Below are positions 43,144-53,100 of a stretch of 64,000 nucleotides of DNA, one piece after another; position 1 is the stretch's first letter, and each line of letters begins with the position of its first letter. Under the pieces are notes generated by a model that saw only the letters and a list, made by a program, of their open reading frames with translations, made no database searches and was not told where the DNA came from. Made by a program: the position numbers and the translations under genes. Source of the stretch: Vibrio penaeicida (GTDB lineage Bacteria; Pseudomonadota; Gammaproteobacteria; Enterobacterales; Vibrionaceae); assembly GCF_019977755.1 (NCBI RefSeq), contig NZ_AP025144.1, positions 62,001 to 126,000 of the forward strand, given 5' to 3'.

Positions 43144-44052
43144 TTAACCAACGTCCATAAATTGGAATGCCTTGAAGGCTGGGTTTTCTTGTGGACGATG
43201 CAACTTAATGATCCGATTGAGTGGGACACCACCCTCGCGGTGATCAATGTTGTAGAAGCTGGTCTGCCAGATGTTGTATTTCTCGTGAATACGTTGTGCT
43301 GCGCTGTTTGAATGTTCATCGCTGTCTGCGACTTCTTTAGGGTGTGGCCAATGCAATGAGCAGATTGCCTTATTCATCACATATTTATTTTTATTGAGGA
43401 ATAAACGGATACCTAAGTCAACATCTTCTCCACCCCAAGTGTTGAATGACTCATCAAACAAGCCCGCTTTTAGCAACTCATCTCTTTCTGCAGACACATG
43501 ACAGGTCCAAAATAGATCAAACGGTGCTGGCCATTTACTCAAGTCTTCACCCATAATCTTGTATTGATCGTGGCGAATATCGTAAGCACCGTTTTTCTTT
43601 AGGTGCATCAGCGTTTTATCTACATCTTTGCTATTGAGGTGAGGTTTAAGCGCTTCAAGTTCTTCGGTACCTACATCAAAGCCATACACGTAGCCGACAA
43701 TAGTAATGGGTGTATCTGCCTTTTCATGGGCTTTTAAGTGTTCTTCTAGCGTGATGCTTGAAAGTAATACACCTGTATCTATATAAATAATGTATTTTCC
43801 ATCAGCAATCATAGTGCCAACATTACGTGCTTTACCAGCGCGAAAACCTTTATCGGGTTGCCAAAAATATTGTAAATCCAGTTCTGATTTATATTTTTCA
43901 ATAACACTCTCGGTATTATCTTGGCCACCATCATTAACAACGATAACTTCAAATTGATCTTTATCGAGTGTTTGTGAAACTAATGAGTCAAGTGTATAAG
44001 CCAATAAATCTTCTCGATTATAAGTCGGGATAACCACACTGATCTTTTTCAT
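43144..44052 (-). CDS. Family 2 glycosyltransferase
   Basis: 302 aa; ATG 44052 chosen because AAGGGAAT precedes it and the GT2 motif starts at once ('KKISVVIPTYNREDLLAYTL'). GT-A fold: 'VIVVNDGGQDNT', metal site region 'YIIYIDTGVLLS' (IDTG in place of the usual DxD), and C-terminal 'WGGEDVDLGIRLF', where the ED pair is typical of polypeptide-GalNAc-transferase-like enzymes. Cytoplasmic. Acceptor unknown. It lies alone upstream of the acetyltransferase-MATE pair. Confidence 0.87.
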   Translation of the reverse strand: MKKISVVIPTYNREDLLAYTLDSLVSQTLDKDQFEVIVVNDGGQDNTESVIEKYKSELDLQYFWQPDKGFRAGKARNVGTMIADGKYIIYIDTGVLLSSITLEEHLKAHEKADTPITIVGYVYGFDVGTEELEALKPHLNSKDVDKTLMHLKKNGAYDIRHDQYKIMGEDLSKWPAPFDLFWTCHVSAERDELLKAGLFDESFNTWGGEDVDLGIRLFLNKNKYVMNKAICSLHWPHPKEVADSDEHSNSAAQRIHEKYNIWQTSFYNIDHREGGVPLNRIIKLHRPQENPAFKAFQFMDVG

Positions 44053-44591
44053 TTTATTCCCTTCAATATTTAACGTTCTGTTTGATAACGTGTTTATATC
44101 GTTACAATAAAATATGTGCAAGGTCTCATATTTGATATTTTTTCATTGAAAGCAACTTAATTGCTATTTTTTTGTTTGAAAAACAATCACTTGAATAAGG
44201 TGATTTTTATTCCAAAAAATTAATGTAATTATGGATTTTTTACATAAAAAAGAAATTTATAATCAATAATTTATATTATTTTAATGATATAAATCATTAT
44301 ATCGGGTTGGAAAACACTCAATGTTTGTTTTATAGATTTCTGTTTAATTTAAATAATGATGGGTTTGTGAAGTGTATTTATATTTGTGGGTATTGTTTTT
44401 TGATGAGATAATACCTTTAATAAAGGCGAGGAGGTTGTTTATTGAACAGTTTGTAGGCTGTGTATGACTCTGTTTTTAATAAAGGTGTGATTTTTTAATA
44501 TTAATAAAATTCAACATGCCTATATTCTACTGTTATATTTTTCATATTAAGATGTTTGAAAAATAAATAATAACCTTGTCACATTGAAGCA
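44053..44591. other. AT-rich intergenic region without visible gene
   Basis: 539 bp, strongly AT-rich with many short A and T runs. No frame of useful length on either strand. It should contain the promoter of the glycosyltransferase gene, and may be a silenced, H-NS-type region; nothing else could be read. Confidence 0.6.
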
Positions 44592-45749
44592 CTAAACAGC
44601 TTCATAAGTGGTTTTGGGAATATTTTTCTGAGTAACCTTACTTGGAAAAAATGAGAACACTTTTTCAGGTGCACTTTCATTCAAACGTTGAGTCACGTTG
44701 CCATGAAGGAAACCGGTTTTATCTTTTGCTACTCCAGCATCATCTAATGGCAGTTTTAATGCCAATCCATCCTTTCCACTTTCGTCAAATACGATGTCGT
44801 TTAAATCTAGCCAAATCATATAAGGGCTATAAATCGACTGATAAAAATAAGTGTTGGAGATTTGGCTTGTCATATTGATGAACCAAGTCCTGCTCTCGTT
44901 TGGTTTTTCTGACGTTGAGTCTGTATTAAGACCGATTGGTCGAGATACATTGTGCATTACGCTAGCAACCCCAGCAATGGCGGTGTCATTGTCGCAGTCT
45001 CGCTGTAAATGACGAGTGTAGTAGGATGCTCTAACAAACCGATCGATTGAGTTGCTTGTACCCGGCAGGTTTATCGGCCATTTATGCACCGATTTGTATT
45101 CATTGGTGAGTCGCCAATAGTTGTTGATTTCTATTTGCTTTGAAAAATCAGGTTCATTCGTCATCACACAAATTTCGCGAATATCGTAATAGTGATAATT
45201 TGGAATATCACCATCAGGGACGGCATTAGAACTGATATGCAGTTTGCCTTCTATATACTCAAAAATAGCCACTTTACCGCCTTTGTCTGCAACAGCTAGG
45301 TGGCATAGAGCTTCTTTGTTGGAAGAGGGCAGCACGCCACCCTGAACATAAACGTGCTGCATCGCTTCAATGGCACTTTCAACCGAATCACAGATATCCA
45401 AAATGAACTGAGCCCAAATGCTCACGCAAATTGGCTTTTTGTTTGTAGGTTGGTTTTCAAGTATTGGGTATTGAGCTTCGGTAAACCAAAGTAAATTAGC
45501 GACTAACCCTTTTTCATTGATGCCATCATTTACTGTTCCCATAAGAACAGAATCTATTTCACCAACATAGGCAGAAGTCACAGCCGAACGATACTTCGAT
45601 GTCCAACCCCACGTGTGGTTAGGGCAGGAATTGTTTCTTTTCAGTTCATTAGGAAACACCCATAGATCAGGCTTTAGAGACTCATACCAATCCAGTGTTC
45701 TGCCAGAAAATACCCCATTTTCGGTGATATGGCTGATCCGTGTGCACAT
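44592..45749 (-). CDS. Ntn-hydrolase of the choloylglycine hydrolase/penicillin V acylase family
   Basis: 385 aa. Starts 'MCTRISH', so removal of Met exposes Cys2 as nucleophile, the mark of linear-amide C-N hydrolases. 'GRTLDWYE' supplies the conserved Arg and Asp, and 'NEKGLVANLLWF' the Asn region. No signal peptide. Family members cut bile-acid, penicillin V or AHL amide bonds. A 21-bp motif shared with two other genes of this island lies 66 bp upstream, so it probably belongs to the YcaO-TfuA regulon; it could trim or release the cluster's product. Confidence 0.87.
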   Translation of the reverse strand: MCTRISHITENGVFSGRTLDWYESLKPDLWVFPNELKRNNSCPNHTWGWTSKYRSAVTSAYVGEIDSVLMGTVNDGINEKGLVANLLWFTEAQYPILENQPTNKKPICVSIWAQFILDICDSVESAIEAMQHVYVQGGVLPSSNKEALCHLAVADKGGKVAIFEYIEGKLHISSNAVPDGDIPNYHYYDIREICVMTNEPDFSKQIEINNYWRLTNEYKSVHKWPINLPGTSNSIDRFVRASYYTRHLQRDCDNDTAIAGVASVMHNVSRPIGLNTDSTSEKPNESRTWFINMTSQISNTYFYQSIYSPYMIWLDLNDIVFDESGKDGLALKLPLDDAGVAKDKTGFLHGNVTQRLNESAPEKVFSFFPSKVTQKNIPKTTYEAV

Positions 45750-45814
45750 GTTGGTTACCTGTGTTTGCCTAAGTGAAAAGTTCTCTACTCACTTTAGAAA
45801 AGGTAAGAGAAAAT

Positions 45815-45835
45815 GGCGATTACACGGGGTTACAC
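45815..45835 (-). promoter_or_regulatory. Shared upstream motif, copy A
   Basis: Minus strand reads GTGTAACCCCGTGTAATCGC(C): two GTGTAA boxes ten bases apart. Same as copy B except two bases. It lies 66 bp before the hydrolase start. Confidence 0.75.
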
Positions 45836-45931
45836 GAAGGTTGGCTGAGTATTCTATGGTGGGAAAGGCAACTCAGTTGAGCAGGAAGGTGTTTCTCCTA
45901 CTCAACTAATGATAGCTAGGTTCATTTTTTA

Positions 45932-46306
45932 TTAGGCACAATCAAATTTTTTACTTTTGTGCCCTCGAAGCGAGAAACCTATTAGTTCTCGGATTAGATT
46001 CCGAAAATCTTGAGCGTCAGGATGTAGGTTTATGGTGTAGTACCAATTTTTGTGTGTACCAATGTCAAAAAGACCTTGCCCTTTTGTATCTGACTTGTCT
46101 CTTACTTTAATGTCAAATTTGGAAAATACATTTTGGCATTCTTGATAGCTTAGCCCCCAAGTGGTTGCATTATGTCCAGTTAGCTCGTAGTGAAATACGA
46201 TGTCTGTCATTTGTGGATTGGTTTTGTAGTTAGCAATAAGCTTTGCTTTTTGGTTTGGTCTTTCAAATACGAGTATTGATTCATTATTTGAGCTTGTTGT
46301 TTCCAT
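45932..46306 (-). CDS. Hypothetical protein of the YcaO-TfuA island
   Basis: 124 aa from ATG 46306, where AGGA sits 8-9 nt upstream (an ATG two codons earlier is too close). Soluble, no signal peptide, two Cys ('YQECQNVF' and the C-terminal 'KKFDCA'), mixed alpha/beta composition. Not recognised. It follows the cystatin-like gene by 58 bp on the same strand, probably in one transcript. The C-terminal Cys-Ala end is worth noting in a cluster with a Cys-modifying type of enzyme. Confidence 0.65.
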   Translation of the reverse strand: METTSSNNESILVFERPNQKAKLIANYKTNPQMTDIVFHYELTGHNATTWGLSYQECQNVFSKFDIKVRDKSDTKGQGLFDIGTHKNWYYTINLHPDAQDFRNLIRELIGFSLRGHKSKKFDCA

Positions 46307-46364
46307 TTTCATTATCCTAATAAATATATTGACGTTATATTGCCATAAGTACCAGCGGCTCAAA

Positions 46365-46664
46365 TTAAGGCGCAATACGCTCAATTTGGGTAATGGAGTA
46401 ATGGATTTTTCCTTCTGAATCAGGAAGGGATGCAAAAACAGTTGCTCGTGCTAAAAACGCCTCTGCTTCTGGGTAGACTGGCTGAGCCTTACAGAAGAAA
46501 GCATAGTTTAACCCAGCGACTACTTGCTTTTGAACGGCAAGAGGGGTGTATTCAACACCAACAATAGAATGCAAAACTTCCGCAGCATTGATCGTTTGCT
46601 CATCAAAATCTTGCGCCAAAATAAGAGTGCCGTACCCACCTAGAACAGTGTTTTCGAATGACAT
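46365..46664 (-). CDS. Small cystatin-like protein
   Basis: 99 aa with a perfect AAGGAG ribosome site 6-7 nt before the ATG. Residues 47-51 read QVVAG, the first inhibitory hairpin motif (QxVxG) of cystatins, set in 'VQKQVVAGLNYAFFCKA' like a cystatin/stefin strand. A Gly-Gly pair (9-10) lies near the N-terminus, where cystatins use a Gly; the second (PW) hairpin is not seen. No signal peptide. It could inhibit a cysteine peptidase or simply share the fold. A copy of the shared upstream motif lies 69 bp before the start. Confidence 0.7.
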   Translation of the reverse strand: MSFENTVLGGYGTLILAQDFDEQTINAAEVLHSIVGVEYTPLAVQKQVVAGLNYAFFCKAQPVYPEAEAFLARATVFASLPDSEGKIHYSITQIERIAP

Positions 46665-46732
46665 GTGTATCTCCTTTTTATAATCACCATGACTGACGTA
46701 GTCAAAGCCAGTTTATCTACTGGACAGTAAAT

Positions 46733-46753
46733 GGCGATTACACGGTATTACAC
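46733..46753 (-). promoter_or_regulatory. Shared upstream motif, copy B
   Basis: Minus strand GTGTAATACCGTGTAATCGC(C), two GTGTAA boxes at a 10-bp period. It lies 69 bp before the cystatin-like gene. Confidence 0.75.
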
Positions 46754-46842
46754 AGGCTCATGACTGATTTGCTTGCCTTATAGCAACGGTGTAGAAGCGA
46801 TAACTTGAAAGGTTGATGACTTAGGATGTATCAACCTCTTTA

Positions 46843-47106
46843 GGGTCTGTTGATCTTTCGCGGTTAAATTTTGTTCGACTTCTATGCCTTTTAATCGCGG
46901 CGCAAGGTGTGACGCCTAGTTATTCTAAACAAATACCTTGTAACAAAGAGTAAAAGGCATAGAAGCGAACCCTTTGGGCAGCATTTGTGGCTTATTTCTA
47001 CTGCGTTATCGCTCATTGATGTAGAGCGACTACATCGAATAAGCTCTGCCTTGTATAAATCACCCACAAATTGCTGCAAAAATCATCTCGAAAGGTCAAC
47101 AGACCC
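46843..47106. mobile_element. 264-bp MITE-like element
   Basis: Terminal inverted repeats GGGTCTGTTGATCTTTCG (46843-46860) and its complement at 47089-47106, with one mismatch. TA dinucleotides flank both ends (46841-46842, 47107-47108), as left by TA-targeting transposases of the IS630 or IS5 type. No transposase is inside. The only long frame (46891-47079, -) is probably not a gene. It sits between the TfuA gene and the cystatin-like transcription unit. Confidence 0.88.
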
Positions 47107-47117
47107 TAGTATTAGCA

Positions 47118-48212
47118 TCAATTTTGAAGTGGCTTAAATTGCCTGAAACTGCGGTCTACCAAAACTTCGTCGCTGAACCCTTTATACTCGCAATATGCCA
47201 GCAAAAGAGCTTCCCTTTCCACCCATTGGTTGAATTGGGTTACCGTTGTTCCTAACGAGTGAAGAATTCGACTAACTTGTTCAAAGTTGGGTGCTCCTTG
47301 CTCATCAATGCATTGCCATTCGGTGGCTATTTTTTTAAATGCGGGTTGAATCCATGGTTGGCTACTAAGCCCAAGTTGTTTGGCCTGTGCTAGTGCAGCC
47401 CCTCTTAGTTTATTGTCTGTTTCCGCCTCCTTTTCTAGGTGCGCTTGAACATCAAACAGATTTGCCGCTTTGGCTTGTTGCTCATTTTCCACATCATTGA
47501 TCAGCGTTTGCCATGCATCGTTTTCATTAAATGTGTATTCAACCTGCTTGGCTGTAAGTGTTGTTGTGTTTATGGTTTCCAGCTTTTTAACGAGACTGAG
47601 CGCATCTTGCTGTTTCAGCGAAATGACGTTACTTCCTAAAAAGTGCTTGAGAGCTTCGAGCTGTTTTTCAGTGAGTAGAGGTTGGGCAAATTGGTAAAGT
47701 GCCTCTGGTGTTCGATGGGGGTACCAGAGCGATTTCAGTTGCTCTTCGATCGCTTGAGCGTGCGCTTGTGAGAGAAAATCGTGCTTATGGGCGCGTTGTA
47801 AATCTTGTCGTAAGTCGACCATGGCCCTGGATATCGGTTGATACCCCAAATGAGCCGGTGCGTGGATGAGCGCGACTTCATCATCGTCTTCTAGCTTACC
47901 GGAAGTAAACTGCTGATAGATTTCACCGACACCCACCATGCCGAAAGAGTCCAGTTCCGCTGCCCTTAATGCCCCCATACTTGAGCTGCCATAAACGTGA
48001 ACACCTCGAGACATCGCATATAAAATTTCTTTGTGCCACACCGCGGGTACACGCTCAAAAAAGCCATCGATCAAAGCGATAATCTTAGGTTCTTCCTGAA
48101 CGGCGATATAAATATCCCCTTGTTTTGCTGGCGGTCTAATATCGGCATCTGGAAGGTGATGTTTGATGTCATCTATAGAGATGGAAGGTCCCGCAAATAC
48201 AATGATGCTCAT
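47118..48212 (-). CDS. TfuA-like YcaO partner protein
   Basis: 364 aa. The N-terminal ~200 residues carry the TfuA core: 'VFAGPSI', 'AVWHKEILYAMSRGVHVYGS', 'SSMGALRAAELDSFGMVGVG' and 'DDDEVALIHAP'. The C-terminal half is helical and less conserved. TfuA proteins partner YcaO enzymes in thioamide or azoline formation, probably delivering or activating the sulfur source, as known for trifolitoxin and methanogen McrA thioamidation. The start overlaps the YcaO stop by 4 nt, so the two proteins are made together. Confidence 0.93.
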   Translation of the reverse strand: MSIIVFAGPSISIDDIKHHLPDADIRPPAKQGDIYIAVQEEPKIIALIDGFFERVPAVWHKEILYAMSRGVHVYGSSSMGALRAAELDSFGMVGVGEIYQQFTSGKLEDDDEVALIHAPAHLGYQPISRAMVDLRQDLQRAHKHDFLSQAHAQAIEEQLKSLWYPHRTPEALYQFAQPLLTEKQLEALKHFLGSNVISLKQQDALSLVKKLETINTTTLTAKQVEYTFNENDAWQTLINDVENEQQAKAANLFDVQAHLEKEAETDNKLRGAALAQAKQLGLSSQPWIQPAFKKIATEWQCIDEQGAPNFEQVSRILHSLGTTVTQFNQWVEREALLLAYCEYKGFSDEVLVDRSFRQFKPLQN

Positions 48213-49432
48213 GGTGTTTGCCCTTTGAATTCTTGCATAACGCGTTGCCCCCGCTGGCCAAATACATACCCCGGTACCTCGTGCAGCCCTTCAAGACCGG
48301 GGGCAATAACGCGAACCACTGGGATTTCAAATTCTGGTTTGGTGAGATCGACAGCAATGGGATTAGGGAGGGCTTGTTGCTCCAACTGAGCACAGAGTAA
48401 AACCAAATCCTCTTCGAGCGTATCGTTGTCCCAGCTATCAATGGAGTCAAAGTTGATATATGAAGGCGCACTCATTATTTCGTCGCGAATATAGCGCTGC
48501 TTTTCGAGTTGTTGTCGAGACTCGTATTTGTTCAAGCTGATGTCATCGCGTGACCCTGAAATTAGGGTTAAACGAGATTGAATGGCTTCGGTTATGGCTC
48601 GCATGATGGCGACGTGTTTGTCTGGGTGTGTTCCTGAGCCTGATATGGCGTAAAGAGGACGATACTGATTTTCATGTTCGTTGATGATCATACAAAAGAA
48701 GGTGGGTGTGCCAATGTTGGACGTCACATCCCAAACACTGATCATGACACCAGCTTGTTCGATTTGCTCTAAAAGCGATCGAATGGTTGGGTCATTGATG
48801 GTCGAGGTATCGACTTTCTTTTTTGCTTGATGCGTTTTGGGTAACAGAGACCATAAGGCGAGTGCATCGCGCTCAATCACTTCACAAAGTGCGTGGCAGG
48901 TGGCTTCTTCAATGGTATTTCCAGATGCCAGCCCATTGGTACTGAGCTGAAAACAGCCACTTCCTTGCGGTAATGGGAGAGTAAAATCGCAATGCACCAG
49001 ATCGTAGGGAACAAATTGAGCTCGCTTTGATTGAATCTGTCTGCCTTGAATCCAAACCCGCCTAGAATCTGGGCAAAACGAACTCACGTCCATTTTCGGA
49101 AGAGATTCGATGTCGACCACGTCATTGCTCTTAACCAATTCGTTGTAGCTTGTAAAATGTACGGGAAGGCTAATGTTTTCGGCGTGGTAGGTTTCTATTG
49201 CTTCCATCGCCGCAGAGGCTTTTGCGGCTGCCAGTGAAACGCCTTTGCCTTGAGATACGGCGACGGCTTTTGCATTGGGTCGACAAGCGGTGACAACAGG
49301 AATACCGATGTCATCCAGCCCGGTGACATTCGCAAGTCGGGTAATGCCCATAGCAGAGAAGAGCGGACGAATCCGCTCCAATGTTTGCTCGGGACTGACG
49401 GTACGGTGGGTGCCAATCCGATATGTTTTCAT
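48209..49432 (-). CDS. YcaO-family peptide-modifying enzyme
   Basis: 407 aa. ATP-dependent backbone-amide activating enzyme. YcaO signatures are present: 'GKGVSLAAAKASAAMEAIETYHAE' with the Mg/ATP glutamates, 'STNGLASGNTIEEATCHALCEVIERDA', and 'AIMRAITEAIQSRLTLISGSRDD'. The C-terminus ends 'FKGQTP' without the PxPxP tail of azoline cyclodehydratases, and no E1-like partner is nearby. TfuA is the partner, so thioamide formation is more likely than heterocyclisation, but this cannot be settled from sequence. Confidence 0.94.
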   Translation of the reverse strand: MKTYRIGTHRTVSPEQTLERIRPLFSAMGITRLANVTGLDDIGIPVVTACRPNAKAVAVSQGKGVSLAAAKASAAMEAIETYHAENISLPVHFTSYNELVKSNDVVDIESLPKMDVSSFCPDSRRVWIQGRQIQSKRAQFVPYDLVHCDFTLPLPQGSGCFQLSTNGLASGNTIEEATCHALCEVIERDALALWSLLPKTHQAKKKVDTSTINDPTIRSLLEQIEQAGVMISVWDVTSNIGTPTFFCMIINEHENQYRPLYAISGSGTHPDKHVAIMRAITEAIQSRLTLISGSRDDISLNKYESRQQLEKQRYIRDEIMSAPSYINFDSIDSWDNDTLEEDLVLLCAQLEQQALPNPIAVDLTKPEFEIPVVRVIAPGLEGLHEVPGYVFGQRGQRVMQEFKGQTP

Positions 49433-49447
49433 GAATCAGCCACTCAA

Positions 49448-50176
49448 TCAGGACTTGAATGTTCTAAGGTTTGCAACATAGCAAGCGGCGGCTGAACCAC
49501 CGTTAACTTGATGGTGGCTTTCAAAATCTTCAGGGTTCATTGCGCCAGACTGGACACAAGTTTGCCCATAATAAAATTCTAGGAGCGACTTAGTGTCTTC
49601 TAGGGTGGCAATCTTGTTGTCAGAAATTTCATATTCATCTAAGACACTTGCTGGAATGTAACTGATGCAATAGCCGTAGGCATTGTTAGGCGAGCGCACC
49701 TTGGCAGGGTGTTTATAAAATGCGATGTACAGATTATCTTCATCAGGATTTTGCCCTAATTGATACAGTCTGTTTTCTGGCACTTCTTGTAAACCTTTAT
49801 GCGCTTCATCTGTCAGTGGTTTATCCTGCTTTAATTTGCTTTCGGGTTTTAGGTTTAATAAGTCTAGACGATTCAGTGTGATACGGCGGAGATCAATAAA
49901 GTACCCAGGTCTTTTTTGTGGGTGCGAGCTAGGTTGAGTTTCCAGATTCCAATCAATGACTTTGGTTACAGTAGGACCAGCTAAGTTGAGTGGAAAACTG
50001 CCGTTTTTATCTGCAAAGAAGTACTTTCTTTTGTCTGCATTTCGAGTGATTGACTCAATGATCACACTTTCATTGGCGTAATCCTCGTATTCAAGGTGCG
50101 CAATTTTTCCATTGGCGCGCAAAATGAAAATATCGTTCATGGACTCGATGGTGGTTTTTTCTGGTGTATCTGACAT
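49448..50176 (-). CDS. Unknown protein upstream of YcaO, possible modification substrate
   Basis: 242 aa, 15 nt ahead of the YcaO gene and 18 nt after the kinase gene in the same operon. No signal peptide or membrane segment. The first ~200 residues look like a folded soluble domain with many Tyr and Ile. The C-terminus ends with Gly-Gly (226-227) followed by SAAACYVANLRTFKS, a 15-residue Cys-containing tail that resembles a RiPP core after a double glycine. That makes it the best substrate candidate in the operon. It could equally be an adaptor or target protein. Not recognised as a known family. Confidence 0.6.
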   Translation of the reverse strand: MSDTPEKTTIESMNDIFILRANGKIAHLEYEDYANESVIIESITRNADKRKYFFADKNGSFPLNLAGPTVTKVIDWNLETQPSSHPQKRPGYFIDLRRITLNRLDLLNLKPESKLKQDKPLTDEAHKGLQEVPENRLYQLGQNPDEDNLYIAFYKHPAKVRSPNNAYGYCISYIPASVLDEYEISDNKIATLEDTKSLLEFYYGQTCVQSGAMNPEDFESHHQVNGGSAAACYVANLRTFKS

Positions 50177-50194
50177 AGCGTTTCCTTTTACTAC

Positions 50195-53100
50195 TTAAAT
50201 AAATTGATGTGATTTAGATAGAACGGACAGCTCCATAAGGTATATGTGTCGATTCTCTCTACTGGAATGAGCGAGGTTTTCGAGGCAGCTTTCAATGTCA
50301 CTTGGTAATTGTGCTTGGTGCTGGTTTAACAAGCAGGTTGCTAGCATTGATATATCTGGTGAGCATTCATTCGCAACACTGTCGTCGACTAGACAAATAG
50401 CTATTGCATGAAGGTGAGAAAGCCATAGGAACGGGAATTGAGTTGAGGGGGTGTTCCATATATTTAAACACTGACCGAGATAGGTATTGGAAAGGCTAAT
50501 ATCTCCTTCTCTATAGCTGCACCATGATAGGTTTGCGAGAGCAGCGGCGATGTAGTCGTGCATTGATGCGCTCTGGGATAAGCTCAGCGAATGGGAAGCG
50601 AACTCGCGTGTTTTCTGAGTATTTCCCATCAACCGATAAGCAACGGCTAAATAGGTGTAACACCGAGTTTGAAGAACTTTATCGTGCAGGCGCTCTGCGT
50701 ACTTTAATGCCTCTTCCAGATAGACCAAAGCAGGCTCAATGTCTTGAAGGTGGCACAAACAAAAACCACGGTTAAATAGAGCATTGGCAATAAGGGGGTC
50801 ATGCCCACTAAGCTTGGCGGCTTCTAATCCTTTTTGCGCTATCTCTAATTGGTTTTTATCGAGAACGTATCGCTGTGTGCGTAGGTAAAAGAGAAGCAAG
50901 TTGTTGTAGTGCGCCGATATCTGCTCATGGTCCGACAACGCTAACACGATAGGCTCGACCTCTGAGTGGATAGCGTGCATGTTCTCGGTGTTTCCTAGCC
51001 AATACTGAACATATAATTCGGCATTTTTCAGATCCAGCCAGGTTTGCCACCATTCCGATTGAGTTGGTTCTGGAGAATGTTCGAGTTGCTGGAGCGTAAT
51101 TTTTGCTTTCTGGTAGTAGTCCAATGCTTGCTGGTGTTCGTTGACGACTTCGTGGGTTTTTCCTTGCGCAAGCTGAGTTTTGGCTAGCGCTAAATGGTGA
51201 CGATTGATCTGATAGATAACGGATAAATCGTCAAAAATCTCACGTGACTCTGTGTGCTGCCCATCGAGCACTAAGTTGGATGCATAACCTTCCAATATCC
51301 TGACTTTAAGCTGAGCTTGCTCCTGAGTTTCGTCGCAGGAGAGACAGAGAGGCAGCGCCGCTTGGTACAACGTGATGGCGTCTTCAACGGCGTAAATGGC
51401 GGAGGCGCCCTCAGCCGCTTTTTCGTACCACCAGCTTGCCTCAAAGTGTTTTTCGGCTCGATTAAAGTGCAGGGCAATTTGGTGGCTAACCAATCTGTCT
51501 GGTTTTTCGAATAATGAAGCCATGCCGCGTGCAACTTGTAAGTGCATATCGGGACGGGTTTGTGCTGGTATGGTGTCGTAACTCACTTCTTGAATTAAGG
51601 CGTGTTTAAAAAGGTATCGATCACCTTCTACATTCCTTTGTTGAATAATGATTTGATTTTCGAGAAGCGCTTCAAGATCGTTTTGGACTTGAAGGCGACT
51701 TAATAAAGACACCTCTGTGAGTATCTGATAATCAAACTCTCGCCCCATTGTTGCGGCGAGTTGCAGTGTGTCCTTAGCGTAGGTCAGCCCATCAATTTTG
51801 TTTTGAATCGACTCTCGCAGTGTCAGCGGGATTTGGTGTGTTTTTTCTGTATCTTTAAAAGAGACTTTTCCGTCAATGACGTGAGTTAATTCATGTTTTT
51901 TTAGCATTTGTACCAGCTCTTCGATAAAAAGCGGTACGCCATCCGTTCGAGCGAGAAGAACTTGATTTACCTCTTCAGACACCAGCGCGCCATCAAAGAG
52001 GGTAGATATGAATTGGTGAGTATCCGATGACTGCAGGGGGGCTAATTGCATCGAAGTGATGTCGCATTCCTCTAGACATTCTTGTAGTGGAGAACGCGAT
52101 GTCATGAGCAATGTTTTATCTGTGCCAGCATTTTGTGCGATGAGGTAATGGATGAACTCTAACGTCATTGGATCTGCCCAATGCGTGTCCTCAACTACAT
52201 AAAGGGTGGCCTCTGGATTTGACTGTTTTAGAAGACAGTTGAGGCCTTCAAATAGCAGCGCTTTGTGGACTGATGGGTCGATGTTTGAGAGCGTCTTTTT
52301 TTGAGAAGACTCTATGCTTAACCAAGCAAAAAGCAGCGTAGTAATTTCGTCTTTTTGTCCTGTTACTTTCCCTTTCTTAATCAACTCGGTCAGCCGCTCA
52401 CCACTATCTCGGTTATGCCTGAACAATGTGTGCTTGAGAAAAGCTAAAATGGGAAACAGAGCATTGGATTGGTGTTCCGGCAAGCACTGAAAAATCAAGT
52501 GGGGTCGATTTTGGTGAAACTCATGAACTAATCTTGATTTCCCGATTCCCGCCTCTCCTTGAAGGTGAATGGCAGGTGTTGTTTGGTTTGTGGTGAGTGT
52601 GTTCAGCTGGCTCACTTCCAGTGATCGACCAACCATGGAACGTTGGTTGCGCGTACCCCGAAGGAACCCAAATGCTTCGAGAGTTCGTTCAGACTTCAGT
52701 GCGACATGCGCTATGTTTTCAGACGCTGTGGCCGTCTCTTCAAAATGATAAAAAGATTGCAGTAAGGTTTCGCTATCGCTAGAACAGAGAATGCTCCTGT
52801 CTTCTGCTAATCGCACCAAGTCAGTGACGATATGGTTCGAGAGTCCATCAGGCACTTGATTATTTCTAACCAAATATTGATCGCTATGAATGGCTAGATG
52901 AAACTGGAATCGATACCCGTATTGCTGCCGAATGTAAGAATCTTGCTGATTGGCTAGGCTGATGATCTCCAGTGCAGTACGCGCCGCAAATCGCGTGTCA
53001 TTATCGCTGGCAACTGGGTAGCCAAAATAGAAAAGGGACAAATCGCTTAAGTTGCCAACGTGAAAGCCTCCGTATCGCTTGGCAATATCAATGCATTTAT

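Noticed and set aside
44122-44591. Possible gene in the AT-rich gap
   Set aside because: No frame of useful length and no codon pattern; only homopolymer-rich sequence.
46891-47079. 62-codon ORF on the minus strand
   Set aside because: It lies wholly inside the MITE and follows its inverted-repeat structure; no ribosome site. Treated as part of the element.
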